64,000 bases of DNA from the NCBI GenBank assembly GCA_002943765.1, contig PQWQ01000002.1, forward strand, positions 434,001 to 498,000. The letters run 5' to 3'. Below are positions 11,817 to 22,400 of the stretch, one piece after another (within the stretch, counting starts at the first letter, position 1; each line of letters begins with the position of its first letter). The notes under the pieces are model-generated. The model was not told where the DNA came from, ran no database searches, and saw nothing but the letters and a program-made list of their open reading frames with translations. Source of the DNA: Psoroptes ovis (lineage: Eukaryota; Arthropoda; Arachnida; Sarcoptiformes; Psoroptidae). The position numbers and the translations under genes are program-made.

Positions 11817-14800
11817 ATGGCCAATTATGCACAGAAAAGGAAATTATTGCGATCCAAGATAACAAAGGCATCGCGGGGTAATATATCGTGCGAGTTAGAT
11901 GAGCTGATAAATTTACAAACCGAATATGAGGAAGTCGCCGAAAGGTGCATGATCGAAGCACCGGAAACATTCGAGGTCGAACGTCCAAAGGACGAGATTT
12001 ATAAACAACGAATCTCGGTATTAATCGAATTAGCGCGATCCAGATTGCAGTTATCTGCATTGGACATTACACAAGATGAAAATCTGGATGAAGACGAAAA
12101 TGTGCTGATGGCATTATCAGCTGATCAAGTAAATTTGAATGTTTTCGCATCAACGCAACTGCCCAGACCATCGACGCAAATGCAGATCGAGTATCCTAAA
12201 ACCGTTCAAGCTAGCGATCTATTAGAATTCGATGGCAATGTATTGAATTGGTTACCCTTTCGCCGTCATTTTGATGATATCGTTCTAGCAAATCCGAATC
12301 TCAGAGATTCGTTCAAATTATGTTTGTTATTAAAAGTCCTTAAGAAGGATGCAAACGACGTAGCGATGAGCCTCGCACGTCAAGGAAAATCTTTATTCGC
12401 AATCTGGTCAGCTCTAAACACGAGATATAACGATCCTGATCTGATCGACGTTGAAATCATTAAAAAGATACGAAAACTAGAAGGTGTTCGCAATACATAT
12501 GATGTGGACAAATTATTAACCTTCTTAGATGGCGTACGTAATATCGCTGGTTTTTGCAATAGTGTGGGTGCAACGTACGTAGCCAGATCCAATTCGATGG
12601 TCCAAGAAATTTTGGTGAAATGTGGTCGACCAATTAGAGAAAAATTAGTTCATTGTTCGACGATGACGCAACTCGAAAAGGAATTAGATTTGGTAGTCAA
12701 GAATGCCATTCGAATGGAATCATTAGATAGAATGAATCGTGGTAGTGATAATTCGAATGTTAATCGTATGCAGCAACCTCCTCGTCCACGACCATCTAAT
12801 AATTATCATCGTCCTATTGGGGCCATGCAAGCCGAATCTTGTATTTTTTGTAATTTGTCTAGTCATCGATCAATCGATTGTCGTGGCACCTTCACCGAAG
12901 AACAAAAAAGAATGGCGATCATAGGCCGAAATTTATGTTATAAATGCCTTAAATCTGGCCATCGATCCAATAATTGTAATGAGAATATTCGATGCCGAAT
13001 CTGCAATTTGAGCCATCCAACGGTTCTTCATCAAGTTCGATTAAATCCGCCAACATCGAATAATCAAATGAATATATCGTCGCCAATTGGAGCTATCGTT
13101 CAAGCACCACAATCATCAAACTCAATCGCATCGAGTCCGTCCGAATCTAGTCCTGATCCGCCATCAATAATCGCAGCAATGAGCGAAGTCTCACATTTAT
13201 CATTAATCGTGCCCTCGAAAAGGGAACATGAACAAGAAAATGCAACATGTTTGGCAAAAGTTATTGAATTAGCTCCAGCCAATATTTCGAAGGATAGACC
13301 AGCGTTCGTAATATCATTGAACAATCGTAGATGCGTCGTATGGATAGATACCTGCGCGCCATGCACAGTGGTGTCGCGTAAGATAGTGTCACCGGAATCG
13401 TATTATCCGATAGTACCTGTAAATATATTAGCGTATGACGGTGGCGGTTCTGTTGTGGCGGATAAAAAAGTTGATATCGCTTTAGAATCGATCGAAGTTA
13501 AAGTATGGATCGAAGCCTTTGTAGTTCCGGATATGCCTTTCTGCGACTTAATTATAGGCACGGACATGGTAAAGCGGATAACGAAGACTGGTGCTAATCG
13601 ATTATACTGGGACTCCGTTTTTGGCAAAATTGAATATGGTCCCATTGCGGCGATGATTGAGGACAATCATAGTATTATCGAATCGCAACCGAATATTCTA
13701 CAAGAAGAAAACATGGTGACTGATATGATCGAATCGCATGATGAAGATGAACTCGATCTCGATATGAATATTATTCGATTACCGAATGGACACTTTGAGG
13801 CATCGTTACCTTTCAAATCGAATAAACGACCAGCAAACAATTACAACAAAGCATTGTTTCTGTTGAACAAATTAATAGATCGTCTTCGTGCGAATAACAC
13901 GTACTGGAAATACCGTGAAGAATTTATGAAATACGTTTCTGCTGGTCATGCGGTCGAAGTACAGGATTCAGATGGTTTTTTCATTCCGCATCATGCTATT
14001 ATCCGCCCATCTTCATCCTCAACTCCACTTCGTGTTGTCTTCAATGCATCTTTTGGAAAATTAGATTCATTAAATTATTGTTTATGGAAGGGTATCGTTA
14101 TTGGGCTTGATATTGTTCCCCATTTATTGCGCATTCGATTATTTCCTTATCTTCTTGTGGCCGATTTGAAAAAGGCTTTTCTACAAATCCAAATTAAAAA
14201 CGAACATCGAAAATTTTTACGAATGTTATGGAAAGAACCGAATAATGAAATTAAGAAATTCGAAATGACAGTGTTGCCATTCGGAGTTGTATCGTCGCCA
14301 GCTATCCTAACACAAGTTTTGAATCAAATCATCAAAATGATACCCGATCGAACATGCCAATCGTTCCTCTTACAAGCTTTTTATATGGACGATTTACTTT
14401 TAACTACTGAATCCGTTGACCAAATGAAATTATGTATGGATTTCGCCAATTATTATTTTCGAATGTCCGGATTTGAAATGCACAAAATTTATTCAAATAT
14501 TCAATCTTTTAATTCGGCGTCTGATGATAATGATCGAGTTTCAGTTCTGGGTATGCAATGGGATATTGTTCGCGATGAATTATCGTTTAAAAATTTTCCA
14601 TCGATGGTCTCGACTTTAACTAAAAGATCCATGTTATCTTTTATGGGTAAAATTTTTGATCCGTTAGGGCTTATGGACCCTTTAAAACTGAATTTAAAAT
14701 TATTGTTTTCGAAAATTATCAAGTCTGAATGGGATGAACCCGTTCCAATTGAAGTGCAAAATACATGGTTTGAATTTACCTCTAAATGGTCCGCTATAGA

Positions 14801-16610
14801 ACCTATTAAGTTAAAACGATTTATTAATAGTGCATCGATACTTAAAGGATTTGCGGATGCGAGCGAAAATGCATATGGTTACTGTATTTATTTGGATGGT
14901 CACTTTTTATTCGGTAAATCTCGTATTGCCTCCAATAACAAAACGATTGTAGAGAAAGAACTGATTGCGTTGTACGAGATGATCAAAATGACTGAAAAAA
15001 TAGTGGCTACATTGAATCAATCATCGATATTCCCAGAAATAACTTTTTATTCCGATTCAAAAATAAACCTCGATAGATTAAAGAACAATCCGAACAAACT
15101 CAAATCTAATATTGGTCGACGTGTTTTCAAAATTCAACAACTTATTATGGAGTTATCTGCAAATTTAATGTTTATTCAAGGAAACAAAAATCCTGCTGAT
15201 CTTTATAGCCGACCAGCATCAGTTCCGATTTATATGAAGCTAAAGCCATGGATTTTAAATGAATCGTATTTAGCCGAATGTTGTAATGTTGTTGTTGTTT
15301 GCGCAGCTGTCATGAAGGTTACAGATTCATCTCTTTTTCGATTCTTTAATAATTTGTCTAGTTTACGCAAGATGCTCAAATGGATTCATCGATTCCGAGC
15401 TTGGTCTAAGAAACCAACGATTATTCCTGATTTAGATGTATTGATTAAAATCTTTCAATCGAACTTCAAATTCTCATCATCTATGGATCATTATGTCAAT
15501 TCAAATGGTTTAATAAAATACCGATTACGAGATGGTAGTGAATCTATATGGGTTCCTGCTAAATCTAAAATTGCATTCTATCTATTATCCGAAGCACATT
15601 CGAATTCTTTGCACAATGGTATTAAATTATCCTTAGCTCAAGTTCCAAGATATCTTACAATTGGTAATGCAAATCGATCAATGCAGAAGATTATTAATAA
15701 ATGTATTATCTGTAAACGATTTCGTGGAAAACCCCTGAAAATACCTTTTGGTCCTCCAAGAGAAATTCTTGACAAAGATGCCCATCCTTTCATCAATATT
15801 GCAATTGATTTATTTGGACCGTTTTTCCTGATTAACAAAAGAAAATATTATGGAATAGTTGTGGTATGTTTATTAACGAGATGTGCTCGAATTAATGTAG
15901 TCGAAGATTTATCAGCTGCAGCATTGGCTCGGTCTTTAAAAATGATCTTTAACGAAGTTGGTTACCCGAATTTTATCTGTTCTGATAATGGTACAAATTT
16001 TATGCGTCTAAAATCTGCCCTAAATCTATCTAAAATGAATATTGTCTGGTGGAGTACTACCCCTTTGAGCCCATGGCAAAATGGGACAGCCGAACGTTTT
16101 ATAAAAATGATTAAGAATTGTTTGAAAATTTTTAACAACAATTGCCGATCGTTGTTCGACGCATTGTATCGTTTCAAGGATGCCGAAGGAATTATCAATT
16201 CCCGACCAATTCTATTCTCTGATCGACCTATTTCAGCCCACGAATTCGTTTTTGGTCGTCCGCCACATAATGAATTAAGCGAAAATGATCCAAATATTGA
16301 ATTAGATAAATTTTATAAATTCAAAGTTGATTTGCGTAAACGGTTTCGAAAATTATTATTGTTACGATATCATCAATCATATGGGCTTCGACCAAAAACG
16401 GATTATCAAATTCTTAATATTGGCGATTATGTTCTTGTACCTACGAAAAAATTTAATAATGGATGGACGACCGGTTTAATCAAGGATCTGCGTTTTGGTC
16501 GAGATAATCTTCCGCGTTCAGCTTTGATAGAATTTAATGGTGGAATCTTATGGCGACCTATTAATGGTTTAATTGTTATTACGTCTGATAAAAGAATTGA
16601 AGAAATTTAA
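11817..16610 (+). CDS. BEL/Pao gag-pol polyprotein
   Basis: 1597-residue frame from an ATG 50 bp inside the left LTR. In order: a helical gag N-terminus (about 1-100); a DUF1759-like gag region (about 130-310); three zinc knuckles, of which CYKCLKSGHRSNNC at about 374-387 is CX2CX4HX4C; a Pao-type aspartic protease with IDTC at 510-513 and downstream DLIIGTDMV; RT with VADLKKAFLQI and YMDD at 856-859; RNase H (FADASENAYGY); integrase zinc finger and a D1331, D1390, E1426 triad (D-E spacing 35); and a C-terminal domain typical of Pao integrases (DYVLVP... LPRSALIEF). Protease Asp511-Thr512-Cys513 is unusual because Gly is expected third. No internal stop or frameshift is present, so the copy may be active, provided the protease works. 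Confidence 0.97.
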   Translation: MANYAQKRKLLRSKITKASRGNISCELDELINLQTEYEEVAERCMIEAPETFEVERPKDEIYKQRISVLIELARSRLQLSALDITQDENLDEDENVLMALSADQVNLNVFASTQLPRPSTQMQIEYPKTVQASDLLEFDGNVLNWLPFRRHFDDIVLANPNLRDSFKLCLLLKVLKKDANDVAMSLARQGKSLFAIWSALNTRYNDPDLIDVEIIKKIRKLEGVRNTYDVDKLLTFLDGVRNIAGFCNSVGATYVARSNSMVQEILVKCGRPIREKLVHCSTMTQLEKELDLVVKNAIRMESLDRMNRGSDNSNVNRMQQPPRPRPSNNYHRPIGAMQAESCIFCNLSSHRSIDCRGTFTEEQKRMAIIGRNLCYKCLKSGHRSNNCNENIRCRICNLSHPTVLHQVRLNPPTSNNQMNISSPIGAIVQAPQSSNSIASSPSESSPDPPSIIAAMSEVSHLSLIVPSKREHEQENATCLAKVIELAPANISKDRPAFVISLNNRRCVVWIDTCAPCTVVSRKIVSPESYYPIVPVNILAYDGGGSVVADKKVDIALESIEVKVWIEAFVVPDMPFCDLIIGTDMVKRITKTGANRLYWDSVFGKIEYGPIAAMIEDNHSIIESQPNILQEENMVTDMIESHDEDELDLDMNIIRLPNGHFEASLPFKSNKRPANNYNKALFLLNKLIDRLRANNTYWKYREEFMKYVSAGHAVEVQDSDGFFIPHHAIIRPSSSSTPLRVVFNASFGKLDSLNYCLWKGIVIGLDIVPHLLRIRLFPYLLVADLKKAFLQIQIKNEHRKFLRMLWKEPNNEIKKFEMTVLPFGVVSSPAILTQVLNQIIKMIPDRTCQSFLLQAFYMDDLLLTTESVDQMKLCMDFANYYFRMSGFEMHKIYSNIQSFNSASDDNDRVSVLGMQWDIVRDELSFKNFPSMVSTLTKRSMLSFMGKIFDPLGLMDPLKLNLKLLFSKIIKSEWDEPVPIEVQNTWFEFTSKWSAIEPIKLKRFINSASILKGFADASENAYGYCIYLDGHFLFGKSRIASNNKTIVEKELIALYEMIKMTEKIVATLNQSSIFPEITFYSDSKINLDRLKNNPNKLKSNIGRRVFKIQQLIMELSANLMFIQGNKNPADLYSRPASVPIYMKLKPWILNESYLAECCNVVVVCAAVMKVTDSSLFRFFNNLSSLRKMLKWIHRFRAWSKKPTIIPDLDVLIKIFQSNFKFSSSMDHYVNSNGLIKYRLRDGSESIWVPAKSKIAFYLLSEAHSNSLHNGIKLSLAQVPRYLTIGNANRSMQKIINKCIICKRFRGKPLKIPFGPPREILDKDAHPFINIAIDLFGPFFLINKRKYYGIVVVCLLTRCARINVVEDLSAAALARSLKMIFNEVGYPNFICSDNGTNFMRLKSALNLSKMNIVWWSTTPLSPWQNGTAERFIKMIKNCLKIFNNNCRSLFDALYRFKDAEGIINSRPILFSDRPISAHEFVFGRPPHNELSENDPNIELDKFYKFKVDLRKRFRKLLLLRYHQSYGLRPKTDYQILNIGDYVLVPTKKFNNGWTTGLIKDLRFGRDNLPRSALIEFNGGILWRPINGLIVITSDKRIEEI

Positions 16611-16630
16611 TTTTCTTCGGGCCGCGAGGA

Positions 16631-16854
16631 TGAATTGATACGTTGTTTGTGAATTTGTTTTTCTGTTTTTCGTCTCTGACTGTTCATCACGCGTTTTTTT
16701 TTTGTTAAAAAATTTCTTTGTTTGATTTGTTATATTATTTTTTTTCTTTCTTATGTTAACATCTTCGTGAAACCAAATCAAGCATTAAATAAATCTTAGT
16801 TATCGTCTTCGTTAATGAAATGATTATTCGTAATTTATTTGTCGTATCGTAACA
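16631..16854 (+). repeat. BEL/Pao 3' LTR
   Basis: Second copy of the 224-bp LTR, followed by the AACATA target duplication. Confidence 0.96.
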
Positions 16855-17191
16855 AACATAGTTCAATCTGAATCATCATTCATCCATGAACAAAACGAAA
16901 CGAATAAAAAAAATGAAAAATTGCATTTCAAAAAAAAGAGATGTTTAATTATTTATTTTTTTAAAAATATTTGATGAAAGGGTTATTTATCTATGTGTAT
17001 GTGTTTGTGTGCATGTATTTGCCATTTTTTTCCAGTTAAAACTTGAAATTTGCGAATGCAAATTGAATTTATATCTACGAAATGGAATCTCTAAACATTT
17101 TTTCTATGCATATTTAAATTATATTTCTTTTGAATTTGTCAAATTTTGTCAAAAATATTGCGAAATCGTAATATTTTGAAATTGGAATTTA

Positions 17192-17211
17192 TGTGTGTGT
17201 GTGTGTGTGTG
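17192..17211. repeat. (TG)n microsatellite
   Basis: Uninterrupted TG run in non-coding DNA. Confidence 0.9.
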
Positions 17212-19335
17212 GAAAATTAAAAATAATTTCCAATTTCCTCCGATATTTTCAAATGAAATATGATTTTTGTAGTTTCGCTGCTGCTGTTCTGTGAAATTCT
17301 TTGTCATAAATGTGTTGGTGGTGGTTATGATTAAATGATGATGATTGAATGATGATGAAATGATGGAAAAAAATCCAAAAACAATCATATTTATTATTAT
17401 TGTTAATAATCACATTTCAATCATCATTTTCCAAAAACATTTAATTTAAAATGAAGAAAATTAAATGGAAATCTATTTTGGGAAAAATACCAAAGATCAA
17501 GCAGATCAAGCAGCAGCAGCAGTACATCAAATCGAAATTTTATTTTTTGGCCAAAAATAATTCATTTTTTTCAGGTGTATAACAGGTTTCTTCATTTTTT
17601 TTGATTTATTATTTCAATGCATTCAATTGCATACATATTGTATTATGAAATTCCTACCAATTGTCTTAGCTTTTCCATTTTTCCATCATTTTTTTTTTTT
17701 TTTTGATTGATTAATCTTTATTCGATTGTCTGTCAGTGTATGTGTGTGTGTGTGTGTTCGAAAGGGTTGAAACATTGAAATGGAATGAAAGAATCGAATG
17801 GCGAAAATCAAAAGAAAAGAAAAAAAAAATTCCCGAGAAATGGCAATTGTTGAATGTTCAATTTTTTGTTTGTTTGAAAGATTTGAAATTAAATTCTCAT
17901 GAATTTAATTTCTTTTGATTGAAAATAAATAAATAAAATGAAATAAATGAATGAATGAATAAATGATAATAAATGATTTTAATTCATTTTTAATTCATTC
18001 ATTCATTCATTTTCTGTCTTATTTCTTTGTTGAGATATAAATAAGAAAATTTCCAATTTTTTTCTCCTTCTTCTAATCCAATCATTGTTGTTCTCAATCA
18101 AAATGCAAGAACAAGAACAACAAGAAGAACGAAAAGGGTTATATGACCTGTGATGAACCCTTTTCATTTTTTCTATTTTTATTGTTTCTGTATTTTTCAT
18201 CATTATTCAATGATGAATAATATACAATTTTCCTTTTTCACAAATCTTGTTATTATTATTCGGTTTTATTCTTATAATTATTTGGTATGATTATTATTAT
18301 TATTCGTATTATTCGAATTATAATTCTGATGTGTTCTTTTTTTCTTCTTCTTATCCAAAAGTCTTCATTATTATTATTATTATTAAGATTATGATTATAA
18401 TTTCTTGAAACAAAAAAAAATTCCAAAGAAATTCGTTTTTTATTTTCATGAATTTAAAATACTTCCAATGAATTTTGTTTTTCTTAATTTTTAAGAATAA
18501 AAAATTACAAAGAAAATTATTAATTTTATTAATGCTTTTCCCCATATCATTTCGTCTTTGCTTATGCGAAAAGATTGATTGTTTTACAATTTTTACATGA
18601 ATTTTATTCATTTATTTATTTATTTGAAATTTTCCAAGATTTACAATGTCAAAATCTATGAAAAATAAATATTAAATGGTATTCATAATATTATCGATAT
18701 TTGATTAATTATTGAATAAAAATTTTTGCAATTTTTTTAAATATGAAAATCTATGAAAATTTTTGAAAAAATTTGAAATTCAAATGTGTTGTTCTTGTTT
18801 ATTTATTTTTGTTGATTTTGTTGTCGACATAAACATGGTAGTGGCATTTGATTTGAACAAATCTTTCAAATAATTATTTTTTCAAACAAAAATTTGTCAG
18901 AAATAGTAGCATTCAAATGTAGCAAAAATCAATCAGCATGGCAACAGCCACTACAATTTTCATTTTTTCAAAAATGAAAACTTGACTAATTTTGCTAGCA
19001 GCTCGATAAACAATGACAAAACAGACGAATGATTTTTCGATATTTTTCTTTACTTATTTCAAATTGTAGCAAAAATCGACGCATGATCATATCAGATATA
19101 TCATTTAAAACGCAAAATTATAAAGCGGCGGAAACAAATTGAACAAATTGCAACAACACAATAGAATAAATGGGGGAGACAAAATGTTTGTCTGGCTGTG
19201 GATATATGTGTTTGTCTGACAGATTTTTTTGTCTGCTTACCACTTTTTTTTCAATTTTTTGGCTGTTGCCTTTTCTACAGCCAATTGCAAAGTCGCAGTC
19301 AATTTTCAGACTAAAAATAAAATAAAACAAAATAT

Positions 19336-19417
19336 TTCAGTTGTCCGAAAAGTTCATTCCGCTTAATCGAATAGAGTTGCTGAATGAAAATCGGCCAAAA
19401 CTTTTCGGACAACCTAA
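19336..19417. mobile_element. Mariner-type MITE copy 2
   Basis: Starts TTCAGTTGTCCGAAAAGTTC and ends AACTTTTCGGACAACCTAA, followed by TA. Same subtype as copy 1 (inner TTCATTCCGCTTAATC on one side, TGAAAATCGGCC on the other). Confidence 0.85.
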
Positions 19418-22400
19418 TATAAAAAAATGTCAAACAATTTTATAAATATTTTATTACGTCGCAAATATATGAAGCAAATATAATCTATTCAATTATTATA
19501 TCACCAAAAAGTATAGCAATTGAGATTGATTATGGGAAGAAAACATTTGAAAAAAATATATCAATCTACTTGGTTGGAAAAAAAATGTGTATTGCGAACC
19601 CCATATCAAACATAAACCAAAGCAAACAAACAAACCTAACATATGAGAACTAGACGTTCAGAATTTTTTTGAATTTTGAAAGATATTTAAAAAACAGAAA
19701 ATATTATTATATTTCTCGTTTATCTATTTTTCTCGCTTGTCGTCTGTTTTCGGTAAATAAACTGAACGAAAAAATTTTCCGGTTTTCCGTTCAATTTGAA
19801 AATTCATCATTTTGATTGTGTGTGTGTGTTCAGTTATTTCATTCACATTCACATTCATTCATTGCATTCAATGATTTCATTGTAATAATAATAATTTTTA
19901 GTGATATTTGAAGCCTTTCACTGTTGTGTTTCACTGTATGTCTTCGTATAAATGAAAGATTCACTTAACAGTTTGCTTCAGATATATAACGATAGACTAA
20001 ATTCTGAATTTAAAATTCTTTTATTTAGTCTTTGAATTTTTTAGATTCAAAGTGTTTAGTCTTGTATCCGAAATAATTTTTTGATTGTTCAAGTTTCGTT
20101 TATTTTATTTTATATTTTTCTGGTGATTAATTCTCGTCGTTAATTGTGATTAATTATTTATTTGTCTAAGTTGAATTGAATTGATTTCATCAAATTTTCT
20201 TCATAAAAACATTCAATGTCCAAATGAAGATTCATTGAATGAATTTAGTGAATGAATGTGGGCTAAATTTATACGAATTGAAGCTCAAAAAATTGCCTAC
20301 AAATTTTTGGTTTTAAAACAAAAAGAAAATTCCGAAGAAATTGATTAAAATTAATAAAAGTTCAATGAAATACGAGAATAATAATAATTAAAGTATATTT
20401 GTCTTTTTTGTCATTGAAAAATTTATTTTTTGAAAAAAAATAAAATAAATAAAATGCTGCAGACTGCATGTATTAATTCAATGATTTCATTGAAATAATT
20501 ATACGAATCATCATTTCAAAATACAAAGAATCAAATCACAAAAAATTTCTAGAGCCAAATCGATTAATAATTAATGATTGTGTAAATTGTGTGTGTGTGT
20601 TTACGAGTGTTATTCAATGTGTTAATTTTAAGACATGATAACAATGTTTTGAATCACAAAAACAAACGAATCAAATCAAAATTCTTGCATTGAATTGACA
20701 TTGACTTTGAGTGATTATTCATTTTTGTTCAAACGAAATTTGTGCGCAATTTTTTTCTTACAATTCCAAGCATATTAACTAATGATGAATGTGTGAGATA
20801 ATAACCAGTACCGAATCAATTATTTTTCTGTTGAAAAAAAACTTGTTGTTTGTTTGTTATTATTATCAAAATCATTATAATTCAATGATTCAATGTTTAT
20901 TTATAAAATTCATCATTATCATTATTATTATGTGTTTGTGTGTAAATGTATGTTAAACATTAATATTACAATTGAAAAATTACCACATTTTCTAGCCGAC
21001 AAACCAGCAGAACAAACAAAGACAACCAAAAACTGGTTCAACACTTAATTTTTTCAAAAATTTTTCTTTTCTAATCTTATTTTCAATGTAAAAAAGAAGA
21101 AGCATAAAACATGAAAATAATTTGAGAAAATACGAAATTTTTCGTGTGACTTTTTCACAACTTTTTATCCTTTGAACACGAAATAAAAACTTTTGAAATT
21201 TTTTTGATTTTTCGTTCTTCTTCTCGAATTTCCATGTGAATCAAAAAAAAATGTGAGAATTTTATGTGTAAAATCAAGTGTGGAAAACATTTCACAAAAT
21301 TATCTGTTGAAAAACCTTAAGAATTCGCCATTTTTTCAAGTTGAATTCAAGTGAATCAAAGAATTTTCTTTGAAGCCCTGAATTTTCTTTGTGTTTAAGC
21401 AAAAACAAGTGGTGGTGGGTGTGTAAATCTTACAAGTTTTCTTAAATCAATGAATCTATCAATCAATTGATTGATTTTGTCAAGTCATAAATATGAGAAA
21501 AGCCGAAATTCCCTAAGAAATATTCGTTGAAAAAACCAAATAAAAATGTGATAAAAACACGCGCATCACCATATTTATAATTATTATATTCACACACACA
21601 TTTCGCGTTGACAACAACATCAGCAAGCAACCAAACAACGTTTTTTTTTCGTATTTTGTCTTTCAAACAATATTCGTTATTATTGAAAAATATCATGATT
21701 TTCCCATTTGAATTCAATTGAAGCAAAGCAAAAACGATGGAAAAAAACGCCCAACAAATACGAATGCACAATTACGATTGGTGGCCATCAAAAACGAAAA
21801 AAAAACGAGCAAAAGAAATGGAAAAAAAATCAAAAGAAAATCAAAAAATTATTATAATCACAATCAAACAAAATACTTGTACAATAAAGCGAGCTTAGAC
21901 AACGAGACAGAGACACAGCGAGAGAGCAAGAGCAAGCAACAAGCTAATAGAAATAATAATAAAATGAATGTATTAAATAACGAAACTACGAAACAAAATG
22001 GCAACAAGCAAAATGGATAAATTTTATTTTTGGTAAAATAATAATAATAATGAAATATACGAAATATACAGGACAGCAGCCATCATCATCAGCGACGAAA
22101 ATTGATGTTTGAAAAATGTGTGGAAATACTGTGTGGAAAATCAGAGAAAAATCAGAAATCGAGCCTGCTATGTGTGTGTGTTTGCATGTGTACGTATTGA
22201 TGTATGTATGTGTGTGTTTGATACGAACAAACTAACAAACAAATAAGATACAAAAGAGATACATTTTTTCAATGATTTTGTTAATGAAAAATGTGAAATC
22301 AATCCCAAATTGAATAATAATAATGATAACGATAATAATCATTGAATAAGTTTGTTTCAACGAGTTGAAAGCAGCGAAAGACACGCCATATTTGTTTTTT

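Larger units (their letters stand above)
11543..16854 (+). mobile_element. BEL/Pao LTR retrotransposon, apparently intact
   Basis: 5312-bp element with two 224-bp LTRs (11543-11766 and 16631-16854) that read as identical, starting TG and ending CA. Target duplication is AACATA (11537-11542 and 16855-16860). If the shared A before TG is counted as LTR, it becomes the 5-bp AACAT. One 1597-codon frame holds gag, protease, RT, RNase H and integrase in BEL/Pao order. Identical LTRs, a clean duplication and an open frame indicate a very recent insertion. I see no TGG-type primer binding site next to the left LTR, and only a weak purine tract (GCGAGGA) before the right one. Confidence 0.97.

Noticed and set aside
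21718..22020. 100-codon Lys/Asn-rich frame
   Set aside because: Entirely low-complexity, driven by A-rich sequence, with no supporting signal.
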